Assembly: GCF_030272615.1 (NCBI RefSeq)
Contig: NC_081415.1
Span: 627,851,240-627,915,239, forward strand
Length of the DNA stretch: 64,000 nucleotides
Direction: 5' to 3'
Source of the DNA: Cryptomeria japonica
Lineage: Eukaryota; Streptophyta; Pinopsida; Cupressales; Cupressaceae
The position numbers and the translations under genes were made by a program. Position 1 is the stretch's first letter; each line of letters starts with the position of its first letter. Under the pieces are notes generated by a model. It searched no databases. It was not told the DNA's origin and saw only the letters and a program-made list of their open reading frames with translations. Of this stretch, positions 31,377-43,317 are shown in pieces.

Positions 31377-31774
31377 GATTTGATAGGGTCCAATCTTTCT
31401 CTACATAAGATTTGTATATTTTCCTTTTGGAAGTCTTTCCTTCTTCAAGTGAACCCACACCAAGTCTCCCACATCAAACTGGACATCCCTCTTCTTCTTA
31501 TCAGCATGAGCCTTATACCTTTCTGTAGTTTGTTGAAGGTGATATTTAACTTTGTCATGTATCTCCTTTATGGTGGTGGCAAAGGTTTCTCCATCTGCAC
31601 TAATGGCTTCTCCTTGAGGTAGTTCCCTTTACTCCAACACACCCCTTGAGTGGATGCCATACACAACTTGGAAAGGTGACTTACCAGTACTTTTATTTAC
31701 TTTATCATTATAAAATAATTCTTCTTGAGATAGTATGATATCCCACTTCTCTCCATATTACCTAGTCAAACATC
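31377..31774 (-). pseudogene. Gypsy-B integrase, post-core region
   Basis: Degraded coding sequence between integrase core and chromodomain. Short minus-strand peptides such as 'DVQFDVGDLVWVHLKKERLP' and 'YTNLM' are readable, with frameshifts. No other gene. Confidence 0.65.
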
Positions 31775-32374
31775 TTAGCAGATTCCCATTGATCTATTTA
31801 CAACTTTAGTTTGGCCATCCATTTGGGGATGGTAGGCTGAGGAGAAGGATAGATTTGTGCCAAGCTTCTTCCAAAGTGTCCTCCAGAAGTGTCCAATAAA
31901 TTTCACATCCCTATCAGAGACTATGGTCAAAGGTAAACCATGTATTCGAACAATTTCTTTGAAAAATAAATCTGCAACATAAGAAGCATCACAGGTGGTT
32001 TTACATGGCAAGAAATGTGCCATTTTACTAAACCTATCCACCACTACAAAAACACTATCATAACCTTTTCTTGTCCTAGGCAATCCCAAAACAAAATCCA
32101 TACTTATACTTTCCCATGGTCTTGAAGGAATAGGTAAAGGCTAATATAAGCCTGTATTGGTGGACTTCCCCTTTTCTTTTTGGTATATCACACATGTCTC
32201 CACAAATCTCCTGACATCTATTTGCAATTTGGGCCAAAAATAGTGCCTCTTCACAAAGTCTAGTGCCTTGTCAAGGCCAAAATGGCCTGCCATTGCTCCA
32301 CAGTGCTTCTCCCTAATTATGTTTAGTCTCATAGAGCACTTTGGTATGCACAACTGTGCACCCTTAAACAACAA
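31775..32374 (-). pseudogene. Gypsy-B integrase zinc domain and catalytic core
   Basis: 32374-32141: 'HCGAMAGHFGLDKALDFVKR' and 'YFWPKLQIDVRRFVETCVIY' (H2C2 domain; the CxxC is 'CVIY', second Cys lost). 32101-31775: '[20 protein letters not shown]', '[14 protein letters not shown]', '[18 protein letters not shown]' and '[14 protein letters not shown]'. The first two catalytic Asp are present, but the third residue (normally Glu in DGQTE) is Lys. A stop separates the two pieces at about 32141. Confidence 0.88.
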
Positions 32375-32541
32375 TCCATCTTGTATTAGAAATTCAGAGA
32401 AATCAACATGAAAATGCTCATCAAAATATGCACATACCTAGTAGATCTCTCCAAAATCTTCATCATCCTCATACATGGTCTTCACAGAGTCTATTCCAAC
32501 ACTCTCCAACTGGATCTAATTTGTGGTAAATACTCTTCTTC

Positions 32542-33149
32542 TCAAAGCACTGCCACCTTATTCTTGACCCCTTTATTATGCTTAAGAGTGAAAGTGAAGG
32601 CTTGTAGGGTCTCTACCGACTTCATATGCCTATGGTTCAACTTTTCTTGGCTATTTATGAAACTGATGGCCTGATTGTCTATGAAAACTATGAACTCTTT
32701 TGGTAGCAAGTAGTGTCTCCATGTTTTCAAGGATTGAACTAGAGCATACATCTCTAGGTCATAGGATGAGTACCTCCTCTTTGCCTCATTTAATTTCTCA
32801 CTGAAGAAGGCAATGAGCCTTCCTTCCCAACTAAGCACTGCCCAATAGCCATGTGACTGACACCACATTCCACTTGAAATATTTTGTTGAAATCAGGTAG
32901 GGAAAGGACCGGCTGCTTTGCAAATTTCTTCTTCAATGTTTCAAAGAAGTTATCTGCCTCTTTTGTCCAACTGAACCTGCACTTTTGTCCTCCCTTTATG
33001 GTGTCAAGCATTGAAGCACAAATATGGCTAAATCCCCTTATAGATTTCCTATAGAATGTGGATAAACCATGGAAGCTTCTAACATCATTCATTGTTCTAG
33101 GTGTAGGCCAAGACAATATAGCACTCACCTTTTCTTGATCCATTTTCAA
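32542..33149 (-). pseudogene. Gypsy-B RT connection and RNase H
   Basis: 33149-32790: 'MDQEKVSAILSWPTPRTMND' and 'SFHGLSTFYRKSIRGFSHIC' (RT thumb/connection), then 'FVKQPVLSLPDF'-like 'KKFAKQPVLSLPDFNKIFQV'. 32868-32542 in another frame: 'GRLIAFFSEKLNEAKRRYSS', 'YDLEMYALVQSLKTWRHYLL' and 'EFIVFIDNQAISFINSQ', the RNase H core. The two frames overlap (32790-32868), so a frameshift lies there. Confidence 0.85.
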
Positions 33150-33155
33150 CTCACC

Positions 33156-33710
33156 CTATGAGATTACAAATCCCAAGTAGATGATCTCTTCCTGCATAAA
33201 CAAACACTTTTCCAAATTGATCATTAATTTCTCTCCATGCAATCTCCTTAGGACCATGTCTAAATGTTTTAGGTGTTCTTCTTTGGTTTGACTGAAAATT
33301 AGAATTTCATCTAGGTAGACTATGACAAACTTTCCTATGAAATCCCTCAAAACTTGATTCATTAACCTCATAAAAGTACTTGGTGTATTATATAAGCCAA
33401 ATGGCATGACCTTCCACTCTTACAACCCCTCATTTGTTTTAAATGCAGTCTTCCACTCATCTCTCGGTCTAATCTTAATCTGATGGTAACCACTTTTCAA
33501 GTCATTTTTTGTAAAATATCTAGCACCCCCCAAGCAATCTAACAAGTCCTCAATCCTAGGCATTAGAAATCTATACCTCATAGTAATTTTGTTGATAACC
33601 CTTGAGTTTGTGCAAAGCCTCCAAGTGCCTTCCTTTTTGGGTGCCGAGACTGCAAGGACTGCACATGGGCTCAACCTTTTTCCAATTAGTCTGGACTCCA
33701 ACAGTTCTTT
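33156..33710 (-). pseudogene. Gypsy-B reverse transcriptase
   Basis: 33701-33420: 'SPCAVLAVSAPKKEGTWRLC', 'TNSRVINKITMRYRFLMPRI' and 'LKSGYHQIKIRPRDEWKTAF'. 33407-33156: '[20 protein letters not shown]', '[20 protein letters not shown]' and '[10 protein letters not shown]'. The catalytic box reads YLDE rather than YLDD. A TAA separates the two pieces (after 'NEGL'). Fingers, palm and start of thumb are all recognisable. Confidence 0.88.
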
Positions 33711-33875
33711 AATCTATTTTTCCATCTCAACATTTTGATCTGGGGTGAGCTTGTATGCTGCTTTGTTAGGCAGGGTGGATCTAGTTATAAGGTCTATGCG
33801 ATGATTTATATCCCTCATAGGAGTTAGTGTCCTTGGCATGCCATCAAAGATGACCCCTTTGTACTTGTTTAGTAA

Positions 33876-34400
33876 CTATTGCACTTCAGGGTCAACCAAC
33901 CTCAATCTCTCTCCTTTCGTGTCTTCAGACTTCTTCACCCTTGTCACTTTGGGACTAGGAATAATAGCATAACAAACAATTCCTTCATCTGCTATCTTCT
34001 TCATGAATTGCTTTCCTCCTACCACCAACACCTTGGCCTCCTTTTCTTTTGTTTCCCCCTCACTCTCCATCAAAGGTAACAACTCTATCACCTTACCATC
34101 TTTGGTGATTGAATATGTGTTCCTAGCACCATCATGTTGCACCTTCAAATCAAATTGCCATGGTCTCCCAAATAGGAGATGGAAAGCATCCATCTTTGCA
34201 ATGTCAAACAATAACCTATCCTTATAGGCTCCAATCTAGAATTCTACCCAAGCCCTCTCTTCCACAATAGCTTGTTGACCTTGGGTGAGCCATGAGACCT
34301 TGTAAGGACAAGGGTGAGGTAGTATTCTCAAGTTTAGCTTCTCCACCATTTCTAGAGACATAAAGTTTTCAATTGATCTGGAATCTATTATAACCTTTCA
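33876..34400 (-). pseudogene. Gypsy-B aspartic protease
   Basis: The active-site strand reads 'VIIDSRSIENFMSLEMVEKL' at about 34391-34330: DSR where the family has DSG. 'WLTQGQQAIVEERAWVEF' follows. After a TAG, the 111-codon frame (34211-33876) has 'FDIAKMDAFHLLFGRPWQFD', the conserved C-terminal protease motif, then a linker toward RT. The Gly-to-Arg change and the stop make it inactive. Confidence 0.75.
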
Positions 34401-34571
34401 TACATTTTCACCCACTTTGCAAGTGGTCTTGAATAGAGACTTTCTCTATGGGGGTTCTTTGTCAGCAATATTAATGGTAGTTACTCCTCTTCTAATCATC
34501 AAAGATTCACCTCTTTTAGGGTAACCATATCTATCAGGGGTATTGACACTCTGGTATGTATTTTTCACTTG

Positions 34572-35520
34572 TCACACTTTGGCAATCAGATTCTTGGACC
34601 AAGTTACTTCTTCTTTCCCCCATGGAACTAGTAGGCTTGTCAAGACACCTATTTGCCATGTGCCCTTCTTGATTGCAGTTATAGCATCTGATTGGACCTC
34701 TACCTTGAGATCTTCCCCTAAATGGTTGTCTTCTTCCTCTGAAGTTACCCCTCTTATTGTATCCTCTATTGTTATTGTGACTAATTTCTCCTTTAGTGCC
34801 TTCTTGATTTGTTTCACCTTGGTTTCCAAACCATTTCTCCCTTACCTGTAAAAAAACTTATTCCCCCTCTCTGTTGTCTTCCTCTTCCTTTATTGTTCTA
34901 ATCTTGTCTTCTTTTGATTTTCTCTTCCACCTTGGTGGCAAGTTGAAGGTATTTACTAATTGTATCCAGTCTAAGGAGGTTTAGTTCTTCTTGGATGTTG
35001 TACCTTAATCCATTTAGGTACCAGGCAACTTTTTCACTCTCCTCCTCCTTTGTCTTAGTCTTCATACATAGCCTTTGGAACTCCTCAGTGTAAGAGTTTG
35101 CATCCATCTCCTTCTGCTTGAGATTTTGCCTCCTCTTGTGAAGTTGAACTTCATAATCCTTGGGTACATAAGCCTCCTTTTTCCAAGAAACAATATTGGG
35201 TACATAAGTTAGACCATCTTTTTCCAAGAAACAATCTTGGGTTTGTTGTCCTTTTCTCTCTCCTCCTAGACAAAGTTCCACCAAGTTAGGGCGACTCCCT
35301 TCAACTTGGATTTAGCAATCTTCACCTTCTGGTGCCCTGGAATGTCTTCACATTCAAAGAAAATGGACAGAGAGTCTAGCCAATCCACCACTACATTTGG
35401 TTCCATCTTCCTAGTGAAAGTTGGCAAATCAATCTTCTCCTCCATGGTTCTTCTCTCCATGGACTTGAGGGAATTAAGGAAGTGCCTCTGGTCAGGAGGA
35501 ATCACCTCTTCCTCTGGCAT
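34572..35520 (-). pseudogene. Gypsy-B gag
   Basis: 35520-35266: 'TMEEKIDLPTFTRKMEPNVV' and 'VKIAKSKLKGVALTWWNFV', the start of a retrotransposon gag capsid domain. 35284-34898: 'AYVPKDYEVQLHKRRQNLKQ' and 'MDANSYTEEFQRLCMKTKTK', then 'YLNGLRYNIQEELNLL'. A complete zinc knuckle, CYNCNQEGHMANRC, is at 34686-34645, in a different frame from the 85-codon open frame there. Two frameshifts and a short internal duplication (35161-35237) are visible. Confidence 0.85.
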
Positions 35521-35745
35521 AGGGATCTCATCTTCATCCCCTTCTTCACCACTACTAGTGCCTCAATCTTCCTTCCCATCTACTCTACCCCTCAACCTCT
35601 CTATCTCCTTCTGCATGGCCTTACAAGCATTGGCCTGCTCTCTCACAATATTTCCACTTCCATGTTGGTGATTGGTCCCCTAGGGACTTCTTCCTCTCCA
35701 TCTACCATTTTCTCAAAATCACTCTGTTTACCAAAGTTGTTACTA

Positions 35746-35757
35746 GCTTTGATACCA
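35746..35757 (-). promoter_or_regulatory. Gypsy-B primer binding site
   Basis: The minus strand reads TGGTATCAAAGC, two bases after the LTR end at 35760. Initiator-tRNA-Met class with one change. Confidence 0.88.
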
Positions 35758-35759
35758 CT

Positions 35760-36909
35760 TGATGTAGAGCCCTCCTTGTATCTTTTCAAACACTTCAGCA
35801 TGTATGACACTGACCCCTCAAAACACCAATAGGATCCTACAAAGCAAGACTCTACAATCTTAGTTCCAACTTCTCATTTCACTCCAATAATCATACTACT
35901 CAAATTGGGTAATTGATCCATTATACATCATGAATCCTCCTAAGATTCCCGACCTTCACAATACCTATTTTGGATCATACAATGCTCACATGGATCAGAC
36001 CAAACACTAGTTTCAAGGATTTAACCCAATTCCCCATGACACCTTCATAATTAGGCCTATTTGCTTGTAGCCCTTGGAGACGGGTAATGGGACCCTAAGT
36101 CAAAAATTTTCCAAGTAGCCTAGAAAAAAAATCACTGATTTAGATACCCTTTATGGTATTACACATTCCCTGAAGAGGAGGAGTCAAGATTTGACAAGGA
36201 AAGGTCTAAACCCGGTGATGACCAACTGTCCTAAAGTGCTAATTAGGCCTCCATTTGTGAAGCAACTATATCAAAATGGAACACCTTACAACCACAACCC
36301 CATGCACAAGTGGGGAACAATAAACCATTATATATTCAGGGGTTACACGCCTGGAATAATTGCCAATTGTCTTCTAGGGTCACTATTGCAGTCTAAGGGC
36401 TAGGTAGCCACATAGAGATGTCTACCCAGGGCCTGATCAAACACACATCTACCTTGCTCCTTCTACAAAATAATTTTGTAAATATAGATTACATAGGCCA
36501 AACTAGCATTCCACTGACTGCCATGAAATTTAGATGGATAGGTTGCAAGTTATGGCCATGAAAAGGCAAAACCCTAGGTAAACCCTGGTTTTCCGGGTAC
36601 CTACAACAAAACTTGGATATCTAGAGAAAAACAAATGATCAAGACCTCATATAAAGACCAAACAATTGGTAAAGCACTACAATAACAAAATCACAACATT
36701 GGGAATTGGTCCCAATTCATACAGCTCCGTACCCCATGCCAAAACTTCACAATTGCAGGAAAAACTCAGAATTTCTTATTGTTTGCAATCATAGAATCTT
36801 TCTCCGTATAGTCTCTCTTTGGGAATTGTGTCCCCAAGGTGTTTATACCCCTCCACATTTTCTCTCAACTAAAAACAAGAGGTTAGAGCCATTGGAGTAG
36901 TTAGACCTA
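35760..36909 (-). repeat. Gypsy-B 5' LTR (truncated)
   Basis: Matches 29498-30647. The match ends at 'gttagaccta', where sequence of the tandem LTR array starts. About 300 bases of the LTR are missing or displaced. Confidence 0.88.
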
Positions 36910-39900
36910 TGTTGAATTGAATTTTATCCTTAGAATGCTACCTACAACAAGTTAGTTTCACAAAATACCAATGGAAATGCTACAGGAAATCCAAACTCAA
37001 CCAATGAAACTACATGAAATACATATGAAATAAAAATACTATTATTACCTTCATGATTTATGTCACATTGTGTCCTAACTCCACTATTCCTTGTTGCATA
37101 TGGCGTGCTATTAGACAATGCATTGATATCTTCCAAGATGGCATATGAAGATTGGATTGATAATTGATAGTTAACAAATGCTATGATATGCAATGCTACA
37201 TGATTATGCTATAATGATAATTGCTATTTTCTTCAAGATTAAAACTCACGGATGCATAAGTTTTACAAATGATTTGCTTGAAAATGCACTTGAAGTCTCT
37301 TGAAGTCTAAATCTCTCTCAACTGAAGCTCTTGATTTTATACACTTTGAGAGGATGAGATGATGTGGCTAAGATCAACGGTCATGATGAGTGTAGCTAGG
37401 AAATCAGAAATCATCACAAGCAATTCAATATTAATAATCATAGCTCAATCACAAAAGCTCAAATGCAATGATCAATCCTAATTACATAAAATAGAGATAT
37501 GAAAACAAGATATTCAAGATTAAAAACTTAAGCAAACCAAATGTAGACTTGAATGTCTCCTTCATGTGGCTCCATTGTCCTTCTTTCTCCTTCAAATAGC
37601 TTTGTTGTGGATCTCACCTACTAGTGCATGATCATGATATGAAAGCAAGTAGACAAGATATGATAGCACAAGAATACTCGAAGCATGATCGATTCGACCA
37701 GGTAGGGACCTTGATTGAAGAAATTCATCCAATTTATAGACAAATTGGAGAAAAGACAAGATTAGCATGAATGTGATTCGAATGGAAATTTCAAATAAAA
37801 AATGACAATTATGACAAATTTGCACTTTCTATGCAAAATTGATTGATTGATAATTTTGACAAATTATGACAAATTTACTATGTCATTCCCATGAAATTAG
37901 GAGAAATATAGGAGAAAATTGAAAATTAGGTGAATTTAGAAATTAGGAAATTAGAAAATTGATGAAATTAGGAATTAAGTGAATTAATTAACAATTTTTC
38001 ATTTATTAATTAATTCACAAAGAGGGAAGAATTAATTAGCCAATTAAATAAATATTTAATTGTGACAAGAAGACTTAGGATAAATAAATAAATTATTTAA
38101 CCTAGAGGGAGAAATGACAAACAAGGTTAAATGAATAAATCATGAAACCCTAGAAGATGAATTAGAAATGCAAGGATGACAATTAGGTCTTGATTGAAGG
38201 ATCAATTTGATCATGATTCTGACTTGATAAAAGACCAATGTTGATAAATGATTTGGTTGATAAATGTGCCAATTGATGAGGAACAATGACTAATTGATCC
38301 AAATTGACATGATTGAGAAAAACGACGATCGATGACAAATCGATCGCAAAATGACAAGATTGACAAGTTGATAAGGATCGACCAAAATCATGACTGAAAA
38401 TTGTTATCGACAAGACCTAATTTGAAAGTGAGATAAATGAAGAATGTAGAAGGACTCAATGCTTGCAAATGATAAAGACCAAGTGCGCGACATAGAAGAA
38501 ATGTTAATGCAATGCAAAAACCCTAAAATAAGGCAATGCACAAATGTTAAAGTATGACTCTACAAGCGTTGACCATTTTTAGACGTCTACAATCAGATCT
38601 ATAGATTTGGATGGCTGTGAGCAAAGGTGAAGGTTGAGAGAAAGGGGGAAGGAGAAGACAAGTGTCACTCATCTCACCTTGACTAAGTTGCTGACTAAGA
38701 GAATCTAGGGATGGTTGGAGAAGATTTAGGTATGATAGGACAAGTGGAGTCAAGTCCTTCCTAAGATGTAGGGGTGTTGGAGAGAATATAGGAGATGGTT
38801 ATGAAATATGTGTACGTACACAATATGCATTAAGTTTAGAGGTTGAAGATAAATGATGAATTAATATTTAAGAAATATTAATTTCCTTAGCCACATGTTT
38901 GATGAGTTGGCAAAGGGAAGATGAAGTGGAGATGGAGGGTGATTTGGAAAAGAAAGATTAAATAATCTAGGAAATTATTTAATATTTGAGACTATATGAT
39001 AGGAGAATAACTATTAAATATTGGATATTTAATTGATTGGAGGAGATAATTAAATATTTAGATATTCAATTAACTTGGTTAAAGGAATAATTAAATATTA
39101 GATATTTAATTAATTAGAAGAATATGATATATGAATTAATTAATAAAACATTAGTTAATAGAAAGACACAAAAATGAATTAAATAAATTAATCTTTTCAA
39201 ATTAACTATTTAATACAAGAATAATTTAATTGCTCATAGCTATTTTTATGTGTATACATTTTGCCCCTCTTTGAAATCATGTCGAGACAACATTGTTTCA
39301 AAGATTAAATCAAGTCTTGATAGTGTGCTTGGCGAAGATTAAAAATCCTAATTGTGTGCCCCAGATACTAATTTTTGGATATTGATTTCATGATGATGCC
39401 CCCTCGAGAGATCGTTTGTGTATTAAAGGAATGAATTTCATCCTCAGAATGCTACCCACAACAAGTTAGTTTCACAAAATACCAATGGAAATGCTACAGG
39501 AAATCCAAACTCAACCAATGAAACTATATGAAATAGACATGAAATAAAACTACTATTATTACCTTCATCATTTATGTCACATTGTGGCCTAACTCCACTG
39601 TTCCTGGTTGCAGATGGTGTGTTCTCAAACAATGCACTGATAGCTTCCAAGATGGCATATGAAGAATAGACTGATAATTGATAGTTAATAAATGCTATGA
39701 TATGCAATGCTACATGATTATGCTATAATGATAATTGCTATTTTCTTCAAGATTAAAACTCACAGATGCATAAGTTTTACAAATGATTTGCTTGAAAATG
39801 CACTTGAAGTCTCTTGAAATCTAACTCTCTCTCTCAATTGAAGCTCTTGATTTTATAGACTTTGAGAGGATGAGATGATGTGGCTTAGATCAACAATCAT

Positions 39901-41773
39901 GATCAGATCTGCAAATTTGGATGGCTGTGAGAAAATGTGAAGGTTGAGAGAAAGGGGGAAGGAGAAGACATGTGTCAATCATCTCACCTTGATTGGGTTG
40001 TTTACTGAGATAATCTAGGGATGGTTGGAGAACATTTAGGCACGATAGGACAAGTGGACTCAAGTCCTTCCTAAGATGTAGGGGTGTTGGAGATAATATA
40101 GGAGATGGTTATGAAATATGTGTATGTACACAATATTCATTAAGTTTGGAGGTTGAAGATAAAAGATGAATTAATATTTAAGAAATATTAATTTCCTTAG
40201 CCACATGTTTGATGAGTTGGCAAAGGGAAGATGAAGTGGAGATGGAGGGTGATTTGGAAAAGAAAGATTAAATAATTTAGGAAATTATTTAATATTTGAG
40301 AGTATATGATAGGAGAATAACTATTAAATATTGGATATTTAATTGATTGGAGGAGATAATTAAATATTTAGATATTCAATTAACTTGGTTAAAGGAATAA
40401 TTAAATATTAGATATTTAATTAATTAGAAGAATATGATAGATGAATTAATTAATAAAATATTAATTAATAGAAAGACATGAAAATGAATTAAATAAATTA
40501 ATCTTTTCAAATTAACTATTTTATAGAAGAATAATTTAATTGCTCATAGCCATTTTTTATGTGTATACATTTTGCCCCTCTTTGAAATGATGTCGAGACA
40601 ACATTGTTTCAAAGATTAAATCAAGTCTCGATAGTGTGCCTGGCGAAGATTAAAAATTCTGATTGTATGCCCCAGATACTGATTTTTGGATATTGATTTG
40701 ATGATGATGCCCCCCTCGAGAGATCGTTTGTACATTAAAGGAATGAATTTCATCCTCAGAATGCTACCTGAAACAAGTTAGTTTCACAAAATACCAATAG
40801 AAATGCTACAGGAAATCCAAACTCAACCAATGAAACTACATGAAATACATATGAAATAAAAATACTATTATTACCTTCATGATTTATGTCACATTGTGGC
40901 CTAGCTCCACTGTTCCTAGTTGTAGATGGTGTGCTCTCAGACAATGCACTGATAGCTTCCAAGATGGCATATGAAGAATGGACTGATAACTGATAGTTAA
41001 CAAATGCTATGATATGCAATGATACATGATTATGCTATAATGATAATTGCTATTTTATTCAAGATTGAAACTCACAGATGCATAAGTTTTACAAATGATT
41101 TGCTTGAAAATGCACTTGAAGTCTCTTGAAGTCTAACTCTCTCTCAACTGAAGCTCTTGATTTTATAGACTTTGAGAGGATGAGATGATGTGGCTTGGAT
41201 CAACAGTCATGATCAGGGTTTGCAGATTTGGATGGCTGTGAGCAAAGGTGAAGGTTGAGAGAAAGGGGGAAGGAGAAGACAAGTGTCACTCATCTCACCT
41301 TGATTGAGTTGCTGACTAAGAGAATCTAGGGATGGCTGGAGAATATTTAGGCATGATAGGACAAGTGGAGTCAAGTCCTTCCTAAGATGTAGGGGTGTTG
41401 GAGATAATATAGGAGATGGTTATGAAATATGTGTACGTACACAATATTCATTAAGTTTGGAGGTTGAAGATAAATGATGAATTAATATTTAAGAAATATT
41501 AATTTCCTTAGCCACATGTTTGATGAGTTGGCAAAGGGAAGATGAAGTGGAGATGGAGGGTGATTTGGAAAAGAAAGATTAAATAATTTAGGAAATTATT
41601 TAATATTTGAGACTATAGGATAGGAGAATAACTGTTAAATATTGGATATTTAATTGATTGGAGGAGATAATTAAATATTTAGATATTCAATTAACTTGGT
41701 TAAAGGAATAATTAAATATTAGATATTTAATTAATTAGAAGAATATGATAGATGCATTAATTAATAAAATATT
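36910..41773 (-). repeat. Tandem array of about 1.31-kb LTR-type units
   Basis: Three directly repeated units anchored on 'tgaatttcatcctcagaatg' and its variants at 36918, 39432 and 40744 (39432 to 40744 = 1312 bp). Unit 1 holds a solo LTR. Unit 3 is cut at 41773. Units 1 and 2 end in 'tgtataca' followed by 'ttttgcccctctttgaaat', the complement of a PPT as in element C, and about 150 bases of internal-type sequence before the next unit. Each unit is therefore best read as an LTR plus a short internal piece in minus orientation. The 83-87-codon minus-strand frames at each unit start are repeat shadows without domains. Confidence 0.75.
37391..38591 (-). mobile_element. Solo LTR (LTR-C family), 1201 bp
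   Basis: Inserted in array unit 1. Begins TGTAGCTAGG and ends GACGTCTACA. Flanks ATGAG (37386-37390) and ATCAG (38592-38596) form a 5-bp target duplication with one change, and units 2 and 3 show the empty site. Its sequence matches 43318-44678 in the same orientation. No internal region, so it arose by LTR-LTR recombination. Confidence 0.88.
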
Positions 41774-43317
41774 TGTAGACATCTAAAAATGGTCAATGCT
41801 TGTGGAGTCATACTTTAACATTGGCACATTGCCTTATTTTGGGGTTTTTGCATTGCATTAACATTTCTTCTATGTTGCGCACTTGGTCTTTATCATTTGC
41901 GAACATTGAGTCCTTCTTCTGCATTCTTCATTTATCTCTCTTTCGAATTTGGTCTTGTCGATAACAATCTTCAGTCATGATTTTGGTCGATCTTATCCTG
42001 TCGCATCAATGTGCGTGCTCATTTGTCATATTTTGACATCGTCAATTCGATTTCATTTTGGACATCGTCAATCCTAATCGATGATAGAATTAGGGTTTTG
42101 TCCTCTTGTCAATCTTTCAATCATCTTTTACTAATCATTTGCAATTATCAACTTGTCAATCTTGTCATTTTGCGATCGATTCGTCATCGATCCTTGTCCC
42201 CTTGTCAATCTTGTCATTTTACGATCGATTCGTCATCGATCCTTGTCCTTGTCAATCTCATCATTTTGCGATCGATTTGTCATCGATCCTTGCCCTTGTC
42301 AAATCTCATCATTTTGTGATCGATTTGTCATCGATCCTTGTCCTTGCGTCATCGATCCTCGTCCTTGTCAATCTTGTCATTTGCGATCGATTTGTCATCG
42401 ATCCTTGTCCTTTTCAAATCGTGTCAATTTGGATCAATTAGTCATTGTTCCTCGTCAATTGATGCCTATCAATTTGATCTCCTTGTCAATCTTGGTCAAA
42501 TTGTCATTGATTTTTGTCAACCAATCTCAATCGTTTGTTAGCATTGGTCCTTTGTTAATCAGAATCATGATCGAATCGACATCAATTATCTTTTGTCAAG
42601 ACCTAATTATCGTCCTTGCATTTCTAATTCATCTTCTAAGGTTTTATGATTTATTCATTTAATCTTGTTTGTCATTTTCCCTTTTAGGTTAAATAATTTA
42701 TTTATTTATCCTAAGTCTTCTTGTCACAATTAAATATTTATTTAATTGGCTAATTAATTCCTCTTTCTTTTTGTGAATTAATTAATGAATGAAAAATTAT
42801 CAATTAATTTACCTAATTTTCCAATTTACTAATTTCTCCTAATTTCTAATTTCCTAAATTCCATCAATTTCTAATTTCCTAATTTCCAATTCATCTAATT
42901 TTCTATTTTCTCCTATTTTTCTAATATTTCCCCTAATTTCATGGGAATGACATTTCAATCTTGTCATAATTTGTCAATCAATCAATTTTGCATAGCAACC
43001 TTGTCAATTGTGTCATAATTTGTCAATCAATCAATCTTGCATAGAAAATGTTAATTTGTCATAATTTGTCATATTTGTCATTCTTGATTTGAAATTTCCT
43101 TTCAAATCTCTTCATGCTAATCTTGTCATCTCTCCAATTTGTCTATAAATTGGATGAATTTCTTCAATCAGAGATCCGATCAATCAATCACGCTTCTAGT
43201 ATCTTTATGTTGTCTTGTCAATCTTGCTTTCATATTATGATTATGCACTTGTAGGTGATATCCACAAATACACTAATTTGGAGGAGAAAGAAGGACAATG
43301 GAGAATTCTGGAGAAAA
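41774..43317 (+). mobile_element. LTR-C copy in inverted orientation (truncated)
   Basis: Starts TGTAGACATCTAAAAATGG, the reverse complement of the end of the next copy, and runs to about 43303, where it lacks the last 170 or so bases of the LTR. It contains the expanded minisatellite at 42140-42425. Open frames here (102, 111 and 169 codons) come from the repeat and are not genes. Confidence 0.78.
42140..42425 (+). repeat. Minisatellite, about 47-bp unit, within LTR-C
   Basis: Five to six copies of 'cttgtcaatcttgtcatttt' followed by 'gcgatcgattcgtcatcgat' and 'ccttgtcc'. The solo LTR and the 43318-44678 copy have the unit essentially once. Each unit is rich in GATCGAT palindromes. Confidence 0.85.

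Larger units (their letters stand above)
29498..36909 (-). mobile_element. Gypsy-B: chromovirus-like Gypsy LTR retrotransposon
   Basis: Minus-strand element with 3' LTR 29498-30948, internal region with gag, protease, RT, RNase H, integrase and chromodomain, a TGGTATCAAAGC primer site and a 5' LTR cut short at 36909. The order and the C-terminal chromodomain place it in the chromovirus group. Inserted in Gypsy-A's integrase. Stops and frameshifts in every domain show it is defective. Confidence 0.9.

Noticed and set aside
36942..41019. Three related 83-87-codon minus-strand frames (36942-37193, 39444-39707, 40756-41019)
   Set aside because: They are the same part of the tandem LTR unit. Similarity comes from DNA repetition, and no domain or selection signal is visible.
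42011..42662. Overlapping open frames of 102, 111 and 169 codons on the + strand
   Set aside because: They lie across the GATCGAT minisatellite in LTR-C. The peptide repeats simply mirror the DNA repeat, and the homologous LTR copies lack the frames.
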